Positions 1 to 12,845 of a stretch of DNA of 64,000 bases are shown piece by piece. The stretch comes from Notamacropus eugenii. Its lineage: Eukaryota > Chordata > Mammalia > Diprotodontia > Macropodidae. The position numbers and the translations under genes were made by a program. Numbering within the stretch: the stretch's first letter is position 1; every line of letters begins with the position of its first letter. The notes beneath the pieces were generated by a model. That model worked only from the letters and a program-made list of their open reading frames with translations. It was not told the DNA's origin and did no database searches. The DNA is taken from the NCBI RefSeq assembly GCF_028372415.1, contig NC_092877.1, positions 212,962,116-213,026,115 of the forward strand, read 5' to 3'.

Positions 1-452
1 GAAACCAGGGCCCTGTGTTCCTGTGACTGACTACAAGCGTTCCTTTCGGCACTGGAACTACAAACTAGAACTGCCGATGGCTAATAGTGTTGACAATTAG
101 CACCAGCTGCACCCAGTCCAGCAAAGGGTCCCTTGTAATCTTTTTGACCAGTTGTTTGGCCCCCATGTTGTGTGGTTTGCTCTCAAAGATGCTGCTGCTG
201 CTGCTGCTGTCACCTCCAAGGCTCTCCGCTGGTGCTGCCACCCCATGCATGTGCTCCAGACAGGCATCACCCTAGTGTCACAGACCTCTCCTGCTGACCT
301 TCTAAGTTGTCTTAGGTTGGAAAAAAATGTCTCACCCCATCTTTTTGTTAGCTCTGTCATTTCAAAATTTGGTCTGAGGCACTATTTTAAGTTGTTTAGG
401 GAAGGTTGGGAGAACTCAACCGGGTTTCCTCCTTTACTGTACCATCTTCAGT
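1..452 (-). repeat. LINE-1-type 5' UTR segment (cut by window edge)
   Basis: The stretch is richer in GC and CpG than what follows and carries a short CTG run near 190-207. It ends in an 'accatctt' block, the inverted form of the AAGATGGT start typical of marsupial L1 5' UTRs. The same signature appears at 31675 and 32077 in the L1 described below. No open frame looks coding. The family call rests on remembered marsupial L1 leaders and is tentative. Confidence 0.4.
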
Positions 453-639
453 AGCTCTATTCCTGACAACATTTATTAAATTCCTCCTAATGCTCTTAGG
501 TGTACTTTTGTCAAAGCTTGAAGGACTTAGGTGACTGCAGGGTGATAAGGCTCAAGCCAGTCAGAGGTGGTACTTTACCTTTTTTCACCCCTGGCTTTCT
601 CGTCACAGTGGCAGGGCTCATTGACAGAATTTATGTAAT

Positions 640-735
640 AGAGAAAACAGCATGATACGGGAAAAGATGCTAGACTCAGAAGACCTGGGCTGAAATTCCA
701 GGCACCATCATCATCATGGTCAGTATTTCCATAGC
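640..735 (+). repeat. MIR-like SINE fragment
   Basis: It shows the MIR-type order 'gctagactcagaagacctgg' followed by a degraded 'ttcaaatcc' block. Divergence is high, which fits a fossil shared across mammals. Confidence 0.45.
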
Positions 736-744
736 ACTTAATAT

Positions 745-960
745 AGCTTTATATAAGCAATCTTACTGGATCCTCAAACAGTCCTGTGAGGTAGGCACTG
801 TTATCCACACTTTAGAGCTGAGGAAACTAAAGAGACATGACCTAGCAAGTATGTATCTGAGGTAGGATTTGGATTCAGGTTCTGCTGGCTCCAAGTCCAG
901 TGCTCTGTCCGCTCTACTATCCTGCCTGCTAAATTGGTAGTGGCATGTCACTTCATCTCT
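745..960 (-). repeat. MIR-family SINE, inverted
   Basis: The + strand shows the reversed MIR order: 'gaggaaact', a degraded 'acctagcaag', then 'tccaagtccagtgctctgtcc'. This is an ancient tRNA-derived SINE with no coding content. Confidence 0.6.
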
Positions 961-1379
961 CTGAAGTCTGTTCCACTATAAGTGAATAATCCTTTATTTT
1001 AAAAAATGACTCTTTTGCTGTTCTGTGTCAGACATACTCTCATTTTAGTCTGAATACAAGATGTCTTGAAATTGCTCTTAGGAAAAAAATGGAAGGAATA
1101 TGCAAATGAAGAAATCCATCATAATTTTTAAAAATCTAACCCTTCCCCATAACTCCAAAATGTATTAGAAATGCATGTTCCTGGACTAGTTTCTTGACTT
1201 AGTTACAACACTGCAGCTAACATTTATGTAATATTTTCATATTTACCAGTAATGCCGTAGGGTTCATGAAGGGAATTTACATCACAACCTGATAGGGTAG
1301 GAAGTAATCCTAAAGGACTAAGGCTCGGCATGATTTGCCCATCGTTATATAGTTAGTGATTTTGGGAACTGAAATGGAC

Positions 1380-1625
1380 TGCTGGGTAGTACACTGGATA
1401 GAATGCTGAACCTGGAGACAGGAAGACATCTTCCTGAGTTTAGAATTTGCCTCAAACACTTAGCTGGCCAAGTCACTCAACCCTGTTTGCCTCAATTTCC
1501 TCTTCTGCAAAATAAATGAGAGAAGGAATGGCAAACCACTCCAAGTATCTTTGTCAAGAAAACTCCAAATGGGACCATGAAGAGTCATACATGACTGAAA
1601 AATGACTGAACGATAATGATGGAAA
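1380..1625 (+). mobile_element. Marsupial tRNA-derived SINE
   Basis: The tRNA-like head (a degraded 'ggtag..cactggatagaatgct') is followed by a 'caagtcactcaaccctgtttgcctcaatttcctc' type body, paraphrased here. The 3' tail reads 'ggcaaaccactccaagtatc' and ends in a 'gactgaacgataat' motif. The same head-body-tail order recurs inverted at 26326 and 37709. The combination is typical of marsupial WSINE/Mar-type SINEs. Confidence 0.72.
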
Positions 1626-2884
1626 CTGATCATTCAAACTCAGATTTCTTCAATTCAAGTCCATTAGTGTTTCAGTCAACTAGGAGTGATCTCAAATCCA
1701 GTTTAGGTTTTATAGACACCTTAAGTAGGGCCTGAAAATATATCCTTGACTATGAGAAAGGTGGAAATGCAAATAAATTCACTTCTATTTCTTCTACTCT
1801 CCCCAACCCCCACAAAATCCTGTGTACTGTTATAGGACAGATGGAGCACTATTACCTAGAATTTGTCAAGATATTACTTCTTTTAACTTAAGTTGTTTGT
1901 GCTGGTCATATTTCTGTCAAGATTTATGATCATTGCATAAAACATCCACTGTATCTGCCTCAGACTTGTACAGCATTAGTGCCTAAGAGAACAAAGCAGA
2001 CTAAACCAATATACATAGTGCAACGAAGATGGCATATTCCTGACATGATAATGGAGAACCATCAATCCTAATTCTATCATCATTCTATCACTGATTAAAA
2101 AAAATAAAAAAACCTACTTGCTTTTTTAAAATACTGAGTTGTAGAAAAATACAGAAAAGAATCTTGCAATGCTTTTAACAACTACTACAAATGAAATACA
2201 TTCTGACTTATAAAAATTACTTGGGGATTTGAGTAAAAGATTATTAAAGAATTGAAAGCAAAGAGGAAATAACTAATCCTGGTTCTTTGAAGTCCATTTG
2301 AAATTTAATTGACCATTAGGCCACCAACCATCTTGGCTTACTACCATTTAATAATAAGAAATTCAATCTTACATTAGGAATGAGAGTAGCATAATTCATC
2401 AAAAGCTACACACCATTTACATTGCTTTTCCATGGAGATTACTTGGAGAAAGTGCAGAACACACAATTTTGAGTCATTTATGAGCTTTTTTAGTGGTGTT
2501 AGAGAGATTGAGTTCTGGCAATAATGAAAATGTTGTTCAACAGATATGTTTTAATTTTAGTTGACTGTGGCAATGAGGGCACAAAGCTTCTTTCCTGCCA
2601 CTGCAGCTCAGTTTCACATTAACAAAAGAATTGAAACAAAAATGTTAAGGAGAATTTGGTGAGACATAAGCAGAAACCTCAGAGAGGGTTTTAATTGGAA
2701 GACAGTAACATATGCAGCCTGTTTTCCTAGCAAAAATAATTTGTGAAATTGTACTGCTATTCTCACAAATCTCATTGAACACATGTACACTCAATCATTA
2801 AAATAACAATTAATTTTCAAAGACTATTGAAGAATTATTATCTCATTAGCCTCATGGCACACTTAAATACTGCTATATCTTATA
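1626..2884. other. Gene-free AT-rich stretch
   Basis: No coding frame, RNA gene or recognisable repeat is visible. Stops are frequent in all frames. Confidence 0.6.

Positions 2885-2888
<4 letters not shown>

Positions 2889-2925
<37 letters not shown>
2889..2925. repeat. (TA)n microsatellite
   Basis: An uninterrupted TA run of about 37 bases is followed by a degenerate TG/CATG-rich tail to about 2965. Confidence 0.95.
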
Positions 2926-2926
<1 letters not shown>

Positions 2927-3514
2927 GTATGCATGTGTGTGTACGTGTATGCATGTGTGTGTATAGCATCTATAAAATAGGTTCTGTGTGTAGAATATTG
3001 TTCTAAGCACTAGGGAAATACAAAGTTTGGAGAATATATAGTCATTACCTCTGTGAAAATTATGGTTGTATAGGGAGCATCATGCATGCAAATCACTATA
3101 ATAGAAAATACAGAAGCATAACCACGAATTTGATGCCTGGAGCAAGTACCATGAGACATGCCTTTATTTGAGTGATTGGGCTGGTGAAAATCCACCTCAT
3201 GATGTGGAGGAAGAGATCTTTGGACACCAGTGCAAAAATACTCACGAGAAGGCAATCATTGGCATTTGGGGCTGGGGGGTGGGATAGAACTTTATCCCAG
3301 CTTGCCATCTGGTAGCCTCCTATCTCACTTAATTGTTGTTCATTAAAGGCTGCCTTTTCCTACTCGGTTATTGAAACACTACAAGTGTCATCAGTACCTA
3401 CTAAATTTGACATTCTTTAAATTCAGCACCCTGGAGCAAAACCCCAGCTTCCATGCCTTGTTTTAGTCCTGACAAAACCTGTTTCATAGCAGGTGTTATA
3501 TTTTAATAATACAT

Positions 3515-3740
3515 GATAATTTGTATTTCCATAGATCCTTAAGGTTTACAAACATCTTGCATCACAATAATCATGTTAGATAAATGTCACAGTAATTTTT
3601 GCTAGTATTTTGTAGATAAGGAAACTAAACTCCAAAGGACTGAAGTGACTTTCATAAGGTCACACAGCCAGTCAAGTGTCAGAGCTCAAATTTCAGCCTC
3701 TATAGACTTTGTGTTCTTCCTACTATATCACACTGTGTTC
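3515..3740 (-). repeat. MIR-family SINE, inverted
   Basis: Blocks in order are 'gataaggaaactaaa', 'aaggtcacacagccagtcaa' and a degraded 'ttcttcctactatatcacac' head. This is the reverse order of MIR, with moderate decay. Confidence 0.6.
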
Positions 3741-5790
3741 ACCAAGTATACCTAAACTATACAAACAAGTTCTACATGGGGTCTAAGAGGAGAAAACTCA
3801 TTACCAATTGGGGAAACCAGGGTGTATTTTATAGAGGAAGTATAAATTGAGCTAAGTTTTAAGGTATTGGTAAGAATTCAACAGATGAGAGAGGTAGAGA
3901 TGACATTCTAGACATAGATAATGACATAAGCATAGCCATGGTGGCAAGACAATTTTAGGCACATTTGAGTAATGGTAGTAGTCTTGTTTGGCTAAAAAGA
4001 AACAGAGCAAAAGATTTGTCATCCAGAAGAGAGATTATACTTGCTTTATTTGGCCCCAGAAACCAGAACTAGGAGCAAGAGATAGAAATTTCCAAAGAAA
4101 CAAATTTAAGTTTAAGGTAAAAGAGAGAAAATCCTGACAATTAGACACTTTCCCAAATGGAATGACTCTTCTTAGGAAATAGTGGGTTCCTCCCTCACTG
4201 AAGGGGGAGGAAAGCAGAAGACTACCTATTCTATTTAGCATAAAGTTAACTTTTTTCTGCTTTAAATTGGTCTAGAGAGCCATTTCATTCTCTTCAGACT
4301 CTGAAATTCTATATGAGAGAATTTTGGGGAAAAAGAGGGCCGTGTTACATTCTGGAGGACTGAGATGCTGGTCAAAGTAATTTGAACTTCATAGTAGAAA
4401 CAATAGAGCAACAGACACGATTGGCAGAAAGAGTGAAGTCGTATAGAGAAACAGCTATGGTGAAAAAATTTGGGGCATGCGTGTGGATATGTTCTATGAG
4501 CAACTGAAGCAATAGGTACATATATTAATAAGTGAAATACAGGTTTGGGAGTTATTTTGGAAAACAGAGCAGTTGAAGCTATGGGACTAAATTAGATTAT
4601 GAGAGAAAAGAACATAAAAGCTAGAAAATATCCCCCTGGAAAGATCAGGATGAGGATGAGGAGGCAAAGGGGGACTGGTTAGATAAGTAGAAGGAGAAGG
4701 AGAGTCATATCTGGGAGTCCAAGGGATGGAGAAGAGACTTAAAGGGGGAAATGTAATCACTGTCAAAGGTTACAGAGAGGAACCTCGGGATGTAGGAGGA
4801 TGAGGAATGTAAAAAACCTAGACTAAATCTAGACGACCCAAAGTGAGACTGAAAACTCATCTTTGCTTGGTAAATTCATGGTACATATCAGTCAAAATGG
4901 ATAAGTTACTGATTCAATGGGCAAGCTGCCAATTTTCTACTTACTTCCCTTTGTGCAATAGGGACATCGCTTCTATTTCAATATTACCTCCATCCTATGA
5001 CAGTAGGGGGCAATGTTTCGTTGGAGGAGCTGACTTCTCATAATTAAAACAAAATCACTTTTGGACCATTTCTTCATTATGCCATTATTTTATTTTTTTG
5101 ATAGACTATGTATCAAAGAAGGTCGAATTCTACATTCCTGCATCCAGACTGATTTCCGTAAGCAATACAGCTTTACATACAATGAGGTTAAAAGGATAAG
5201 TGGCCAACATGCTAGTAAACCTTTACCAGCAATTTCCTGATTGGCCTTTTAAGTTATATTCATATTATCCAACTGGCTTCCTGTATAAAATGAACACGGC
5301 TCTGTATCTATTTTACACATGAATCTAAGTAAATACCTCTGAAGTGATTTCAAATGTTTCATTAGTAAACAAACATTATTTTCCAATGTAAGCATTACGA
5401 AAGTGTAACAAATGGCCCTAAAACATGAAACAGAGCTAAACCTCTTTCACTCAGATAATATTTTGTCATAAACACAGGGCTCTGTCCTCTCACTTCCAGT
5501 GGGCTTTCTTAGGCAAGCAAGGACTTGTTAAATTCTGTCTGTAACCTCAAGAAGCCAGTTCTTAATGCCTGACTAGCATAGGAAGGGGAAAAAAAAAGGT
5601 GTGGAGAGATAGCAACTCTGAACACAGTACATCTATTAGGATCCATTATTATTTTAAATAAACTCATTGCTATTCTAAGAAATCCCCGTCTGATGATATA
5701 CTCCATGCATATGTATAAACAGATTTTCAAAGTCTCCTTTAATGAAAAGCTTTCTTCTACTCTTCTGTTTCTATTTTTATGAATGATTTC
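3741..5790. other. Gene-free stretch with possible ancient repeat debris
   Basis: No gene is visible. The part at 3780-4800 is purine-rich and reads like decayed old interspersed repeat ('gaccagaga', 'gaggaggcaaaggg'), but I cannot name a family. The 110-codon minus frame at 5509-5841 has no recognisable motif and overlaps AT-rich low-complexity sequence. Confidence 0.4.
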
Positions 5791-6010
5791 TTTAGATGAA
5801 AAATTCTTAATCTTTTTTGCCTTGTACCCCTTTTTAGGCAAGTGAAACTGTGGACCCCTTTCTAGATAATTTTTTTATTGTCTACATTTATAACTGAAAG
5901 AAATGCTAAATTTTGAAAGCTAGTGAAAATAAAGATGTTAGGTTTTTTTCTATGCAACTTCACTACTCCCCACAACTTTTACATAGACCCCTTGAAGAGT
6001 CAGGTTTAGA
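5790..6010. mobile_element. Possible hAT-like non-autonomous DNA element
   Basis: The left part reads 'ttcttaatcttttttgcctt' with 'gtacccctttttaggcaagtg'-like text, and the right part has 'tagaccccttgaagagtc'. The 'ttcttaacctttt ... tggacccctt' pattern recurs at 40455. It resembles hAT/MER-type MITEs, but the ends are too decayed to show a clean TIR or 8-bp target duplication. Confidence 0.35.
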
Positions 6011-6599
6011 TTGCTATAGAATTAGAATCGTCTCTTCAAAGGCACTTCTATGAATATGATACTATTACAAGTTATTTGTAAATAAAATGTTACTTAAAAC
6101 ACATGTCTATTCCTAAAGAATTACTTTGTCATGGCATAAAGACATTTTATAATTGAATAATTTAGTATCTACTAAACCTTAAGTAACAACAAAACCAACT
6201 AAACTTATGTCTACAGCCTGCAAGCTCTATCAGATCCTACTAAACTTCTTACTGTCGTGTAGATAATTCCAGACCAGTGTAGACCAGTGAAACAGAATGT
6301 ACATCTCTTACCTCAGAACAGCCTATCTAAGGTGTGAGTGGTGCATCACCTGATTGGCTGCAGAGAATGAAACTTTTGGCCAAACCAATTCTTAAGACTA
6401 TTGGTTTGCAAGTTGAGGAGCTGATTGCAATCTGTATTGGTAGAGAAATTTCACATACGGATGAAATCACAAATTCTTACAGCTACATAAAAATGAAATG
6501 TAATATTCAAAATGCTCCTAACAATGTATTAGTTATACTTTCTAAGTCTATGCTTCAAATTTTTTCATTCATTTAATACTGTATTTGAGCAGATTTTTT

Positions 6600-8170
6600 T
6601 TCCTATCTATATAGTTGGACTCAGTATATAAACTTTTCTATTTCTTTCTTTACTTGGCATTTCATGAATCTTTTCAGCTTTTTTCTATATTGTTGTATTT
6701 TTCATTTGAATTGCATTATGGCACTTTTTAAGACATGTATGATATATTGTACATATGTGTATATATGTATAACATATAGCCATTCCTCAAGTGTTAGAGC
6801 TTTTTCCCCAGTTCTTGGAAAGCACAAATAACACCTCATATAGCATCTTTGAAAAGCATTTTTTTTCTTTTTGATAAAGCTCAGGCTATGTTTTCAATAA
6901 GAAGGCAAAGGGTATGAATGTTATTGTAAGGTTTCACTGTATTACAAAATTGTTCCTCAAGAAAAGTCTGCCAACTTACCATTTTAGCAGCGATGTATCA
7001 ATGTACTTATTTCTCCACAACTCCATTAACATTTGATTTTGTCACTTTGGCTTACTTTCACTGATTTGATAGGTGTGAAGTAGCATGTCAAAGTTCTTGT
7101 AATGTATGTATCTTTGAAAATTAATGAGGCTGGGCATTTGTTCAAGTAATTCTTTATACTATTTTTTTCTGTTCTGTAAATTGTTCAGATCCTTTGGTGA
7201 TTTAGAAAATTAAGGCAGTGTTGTGCTTGAAGGTTTATAATAATGTTATAAATGCTGTACTTTATTAGTTATAGTTTCCATAAACATTTTCCTTAATCTG
7301 CTATTTGTCTTCTTGTCTTAATTACACAATTCTTTACTATGAAAAACTTTTTTGCATTTTATATAATTGAATCTACCTTTTCCTAGTTGCTTAAGAGATT
7401 TAAACACACTCATCCACATTAAGATAAATTTTATTTCATTCCCTTCCAATGTTTAAAAGTTCTGTTTTATGTTTATCAGTGATCAAACTGAAATTTATTA
7501 TAGTGCATGGTGCGAGATGAAGACCAGATTTATTTTTGTCACACTGTTTTCCAGCTATAACAATAAAACTTATTAAATAATGAATCCTTTCCCACAGTTA
7601 TGTTCCAAAAATTTATTGAACTCTGAACTTCTGTGTATTGGCTATTATTTTGGGGACCTGTCTTGTGATTCAGTTGTGGGTTTTTCTATTTTTCACTCAT
7701 TGTCAGATGTTTTAAATAACAACTTTATTTTATGATATATTTTAAAGTTTAGGAGGACAAATACACCTTCATTGTTACTTATTTTTCAAATTATCCTTTA
7801 TTCTCCTAGACCATTTATGTTTCCATATTTCTTTTATGATGTTAGAATTTTGTTTAAAAAATACAGCATTTTGTACATTAATTAGTATTGTGATTAATAT
7901 TAGGAGATATCACAGGTTTTTCTATGCTGTTTTAACACAATAATGAACATTTAAATTTCCCTCAGGCATTCCCCCAGTTACTTAGATCTTCCTTTGTTTC
8001 TGTTTATGAAATTTTACCATTATCTTTATAAAGATCACATTGTCTCTTGGCATGTTTTTTGCTACATATTTAATATGACTATAAATATACTTTTAAAGAT
8101 TCCTTTGATGTTTTTGTCGGATTTCAAAAAATAATTTGATGGAATAAATGCCTCCTTCAATATTTACTCC
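6600..8170 (-). mobile_element. Old LINE-1 fragment, ORF2 3' half
   Basis: The order of decayed blocks matches the - strand L1 at 27030-29072. 'ttgataggtgtgaag' near 7066 parallels 27881, and 'aaattgttcagatcctttgg' near 7180 parallels 27996. 'agtgcatggtgcgagatgaa' near 7502 parallels the 'gtgtatggtgtcaggcattg' block at 28359. No frame stays open, so this is a dead, fairly old copy. Confidence 0.6.
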
Positions 8171-8876
8171 AACGAGTTATCTTCCAAATGTATATTAAAG
8201 TGATAGAAGGCTTTCTGAAAGATGTTAACAGCTAAAATATTATTCAATGGCCTTCTGATGATCAACTTACTTTAGTGCTTCCGTACTTCAATAGATCTGT
8301 AAGTTCAATCCTCCAATGATACATATAGATGGCCATGTAAATCTCCCCATAGTTCATGTTCTCCTATAAATCCACCACTGGGATACTTATGCAACATGCT
8401 GTGGGTCTTCCTCTAGTTCTCTTGACATTATATGGATATCAGCAAACCATGTAGATTATTTAATGACTTCCCTCATCCTCGCTATAGAACTGGCCCAAGT
8501 ATCTCTGGCGAAATTCTTTATGACACTTGAACAATTCTACATAATGCATTGCAGTCTCCTCATACTCATTTTGGGTAACCTGAATTTTAATTCTTCAAGA
8601 TCTTGCTATCCTATGACTTTATCATACTAGCAGACAAATATTCTTGTTCAAAAGATGAACCTGTTTTTCCAAGATGAGCTTAGGGCTATTAAAAGTACTC
8701 CACAGATTCTCATAGGCAATCTATCCTGCTGTCAGTCTCCTAGTCAATTCTAGATGGTCTACCTGCTGGCCAGCCTTAAGGATTGCCCTTTCAGTTGTAT
8801 GTCAAAATCTGAACAAAAGAGATTCTCCATAAACTTTGCTTTTCCCATATCTATAGCTGAGCCAGATTCATTGATG
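8171..8876. other. Gene-free, unclassified repeat-like sequence
   Basis: Moderately complex sequence with no open frame of note. Phrases such as 'gacctgttttt', 'gctattaaaagtactccac' and 'tacctgctggccagccttaa' give the impression of a decayed retroelement, but I cannot assign a family. Confidence 0.3.
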
Positions 8877-8900
8877 TGATTATGATAATCATTTACAAAA

Positions 8901-9026
8901 AATAAAGTGACACAAAATGAGAAGGTTGAGCTCTTTTTCAGAGCAGACCACATCAGTGAGATCATAGATTTATCAAAGTAAATATAAAAACTCTCTGATA
9001 GTAAGACTTGTAAATTCAAGCCTCTG
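8901..9026. repeat. 126-bp repeat, copy 1
   Basis: This block aligns without gaps to 11455-11580 in the same orientation, with 8 mismatches over 126 bases by eye. Copy 1 is also flanked by imperfect inverted arms: 8877-8896 (tgattatgataatcatttac) and the reverse of 9035-9062. Copy 2 lacks these arms. It could be a small mobile element or a local duplication. Confidence 0.85.
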
Positions 9027-9319
9027 GTGTGCATGTAATCATTTACATGACTATCATAATCATTCAAGAGTTTTAATTAATATCAAGAAAGATTTTTTTA
9101 AAAAAGGAAGCACCCAAAGATGTTTATCCTTGGCTTTCTTTTTTTGACAACATTCTTGCTTTGTTTTAAAGTTTCATTAATTTGTTTTGTTTTTATACTA
9201 ATTGACAGGTTACTCTTACTTCATAAGAAGTCTTTTATGGCAAAGTAAAAGAGTTAAGTAAAACTAATAACAGTGACCTCTGAAAGAGCATGGAATATTT
9301 CCCATCTGTAGCACCTCTC

Positions 9320-10245
9320 ACCTTTCAATTTTTAAAAATTAACATAAATTTATTTTCTGTCCTTCTGACCCTAAAGGAAAAGAAAAGAAAAAAAAAACAT
9401 AAAATAAACCTGTATTGTCAAGTACATTAAATTTCTTCACTGACTTTACACAAAAATATTATGGCTTATTCTGCACCCTAAATCCATTACATTTCTGTCA
9501 CGTATAGAATATTTTATCTTTGGTCTCTGGAATCATGAATATATTTATTATAATTCTATATAAATATGATTGCAATTGTTGATAATAATTATAACCATTA
9601 ATTGTATTGATTATAATTCTCACTGCTTTAAAGTTGTTTGTTTTAATAGCATTATTGCATAAATTGTTCTGATTCTGCTCATTTCATTTTTCATTAGTTT
9701 ATGAAAGTCCTCAAAACTGATCATTGTTATAATGTGGATGTCATCGTATATTCTTTTTGGTTTCCTTACTTCACTCTGCATTTGTCTTTTTGAAATGTTC
9801 CGTTTCCTAATTTCTTACAGCACATAGTACTCCATTACATTTATATACTACAACTTATGGCCTCTCTTTTGTTCCCTCCTCTTTTTGCCACTACAAAAAA
9901 CAACTGCATTTAAATATTCTTGTACATAAAAGACTTGTTTATATTTCTTTGATCTTTTCTGGGTAAAGGGATACCAATGGTATCTGGAAAGTTATCATTT
10001 AGAAACTTATTGTATATAATTTAAATTGCTTTCCAGATCAGTTGTACCCATTCACAGATCCACTGGCAGTGCATCAATATGAATGTTTTCCAATAGCCCC
10101 ACAAACATTTGCCATTTTGACTTTTTTTTTAATCATCTTTGCCATTCTAGTGGATGTGAATTGCTTTAATTTGTATTTCTCAAATTAATAGTAATTTAGA
10201 ACATTTTTTTCATATGGCTACAGATAGCCTGGGTTTCTACTTTTA
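9320..10245 (-). mobile_element. Old LINE-1 3' fragment
   Basis: The block 'tttcttacagcacatagtac' with 'tccattacatttatatac' near 9815-9850 corresponds to the ORF2 C-terminal tail seen at 27520-27560 and 35078-35112. Further on, 'ccactggcagtgcatcaata' and 'cattctagtggatgtgaatt' follow the same order as the other L1 copies. It is strongly decayed with no usable frame. Confidence 0.5.
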
Positions 10246-11454
10246 AGAAGAATTCTTTCATGGAGGAAATATACTGCAAATTCCCTATGGATGATGAGGT
10301 TCTCCAGGTAAGTCTTTTTTATAATTAACATTGTGCTGATTGCACTAGACACTGGAATTCTGAGGAGTTGTCTAAACCAGATCTGTGATCATTCAAAAGT
10401 GTTAGGTCTAATTAGCTATATTTGAAAAATAAGTGAATGAAAATGCTCATTGTTTGGACTATGATGGACAACAACCTACGGAGTTGGTCCAACAGTACAT
10501 ATATGTGTGCATGGGTATGAACAATATATATATACAATATAGATACATGCATCTATAGATATGTACAATATAGATACATGCATCTATAGATATATACATG
10601 CATTTATATATTTAGTATTTTTACTTTCAGTTCCAAATTATCTCCTTCATTCTGGCATTTCCCTCACCCATTCAGAAAGTAAGAAATATGGTATCTATTA
10701 TACATATGAACTCCTGCAAAACATATATTCATATTAGCCAGGCTGGAAAAAAAAGACCTAGAAAAATAAAGTGAAAGAAAATGTTCTTCAGTCTGCACTC
10801 AGAGTTCATCAGCTCTCTCTGGAGAGGGAGAGCATTTTCATCACGAGTCCTTTGGAATTGTCATGGATCCTTATAATGAACAGAAAGTAACTAAGTCTTT
10901 CACTGTTTATTGTTGTTACAATATTCCTGTTATTGTGTACAGTTTTCTCCTAGTTCTACTCACCAGCACATTTATTTTCAATAGACACTGAGACAGACAA
11001 TGGTCTGACTCCAGAATTGAACAGAAGAGAAGGAAAGTAGGCTTGATTACCTTCGGGAAATTGTACAGTGCTTTTAATAACCCCAAGCTTCTCTTTGAAA
11101 CAAATGTTTTCAACAATAGTCTTCTAGTCGTTGTGAGTCCACAAGTAATGGAAAACTATAGTCTCTAAAGATTTAAATTTGAACACCCCCAAATTTCAAG
11201 TGAAAGGAACATGGTGGCTACGAACAGGCTATACCTATTACCAAACAAGAATTCTGCAAGACAATTGGTATAAAGGATTCCATTAGAGAGCTACCTCACT
11301 GGACTGGTCAGGTGGTGAGAATGTAAGATGACACAACCATGTTGTCCACAAATTCCAGCAGTAACTGTACCATGTCAAGAGAACTGGAAAATTCCCTAGC
11401 ATATTAGTGGTACCCCTGTTGTACATGATTTACAGGATTTATAAGGCAGTATAA
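10246..11454. other. Gene-free stretch with a 31-bp tandem duplication
   Basis: No gene is visible. A 31-base unit beginning acaatatagatacatg is present twice head to tail (10534-10564 and 10565-10595), differing at one base near its end. The sequence from about 10650 to 10960 may contain a decayed L1 tail. Confidence 0.55.
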
Positions 11455-11580
11455 AATAAAGTGACACAAAATGAGAAGGTTGTACTCTTTTTCAGAGCTA
11501 ACCACATCAGAGAGATCATAGATTTATCAAAGTAAATATAAAAACTCCCAGATAGTAAGACTTGTCAATTCAAGCCTCTG
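11455..11580. repeat. 126-bp repeat, copy 2
   Basis: Gapless match to 8901-9026 with about 94% identity by eye. It is not flanked by the inverted arms seen at copy 1. Confidence 0.85.
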
Positions 11581-12364
11581 ACCTGGGAAGGGAAAGTTCA
11601 GTGTTAGTGGATATTCCCATATTCCTAGGTATCAATGACTCACATTATAGTTCCAATTAACCACTTGACAGCTATTAGCCTTTACAAAGAGATACTTACT
11701 TTGAAGATATAACAAGATCAAAAGTAGAAACATTTCCTTTACAGGGCACACTCTGGCCATCCTAGCTAAGTGTACTGCAAAGGAGTAGTCTGGTACTCTA
11801 ACAAAAGACACATATCAAATGTCTGGTAAAGGATAGTCTGACATTCTGAAGCAAAATGACAGCTATTAACACTTTTCAAACAGACCAAACTTTCTGGGAT
11901 TTGTAATAGGTTTCAATGAAATTTGGCACATACATAGATGTTACAAAAATAAATATCAATAGAAAAAAATAATCATCAGTGTAAAACAGGGGACGTTGTT
12001 GTTAAGACTTACATGACATTACCATTATCTTCCCACATTCATGGATACATATCACTTTTAACTTCTGAGTTAGATCTTACACAATTCACTGACCTTGAAC
12101 TGTCAAACCTTAAAATACAGTAAATAAAAATTTAGACAAGAATGTTGCATTAGCAGGAAGAAAAACTTGTCACTTTCATCTCTAGTCTGTTGAAAAAAAT
12201 AAACCTACATAATTCAGCATGACACATATAGAATTCTATTTGTCCATAAAATTGACTCAAATTATCGAAAACCTATGTGATCCCTAGCACCTTGTGCCTC
12301 TCCCTTTTTGTCACTTTTGTCATTGTCTCTACAAAGAGGAATGAGGCCACAGGCTTTTCTACCT
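11581..12364. other. Gene-free stretch
   Basis: No coding frame, RNA gene or named repeat is recognised. Confidence 0.5.
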
Positions 12365-12490
12365 GAACTAAACAAGTATGTTTTTAAATACCTGTTTGTT
12401 GCCAAGCACTGTGCTGGGCATGAAGATAACACAAGAATGAAAATAGTCCCTGCTTTCAAGGAGTTTACATTCTACTCTAGGGAAATAGTA
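12365..12490 (+). repeat. Ancient interspersed repeat ('gccaagcactgtgctgggca' type)
   Basis: It carries 'gccaagcactgtgctgggca', then 'gtccctgctttcaaggagtt' and 'tacattctactctaggg'. The same order appears at 13975, 14580 and 45815. This is a known type of mammalian fossil repeat, perhaps of the L2/CR1 group. I cannot fix the family name. Confidence 0.5.
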
Positions 12491-12639
12491 TGTATACAGG
12501 TAGGGGCAATTCAAAATATATGTAAAGTAATTTGGGGGGAGATAGGAAGGGTACTAACAAATAGGTGTGGGAAGGCAGTGATACAGTTCCTGACACAAAA
12601 ATTAGTCCCTTAATAAAACCTTAGAATGTTTATTTTTTT

Positions 12640-12845
12640 ATTTAGCCCCTTGAGATCATAAGATCATGGATTCAGAGCTAAAAGGGACACTGAATCCCAC
12701 TTTATTATTTTACAAATAAGGAAACTGGAGTTAAGAAAGACTGAGTGATTTTCCCAGGGTTACAAAGCTGGTACAAGTCTGAACTCAGATCTTCCTCACA
12801 CTAAACCCAATGCTCTATTTACTGGACCACCTAGCTGCCTAAAAG
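12640..12845 (-). repeat. MIR/THER-type SINE, inverted
   Basis: The blocks 'agatcatggattcagagcta', 'aataaggaaactggagttaa', 'cagatcttcctcacactaaa' and 'ctggaccacctagctgcct' follow the reversed order of MIR-like CORE-SINEs. The tRNA-like head sits at the right end. Confidence 0.65.
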
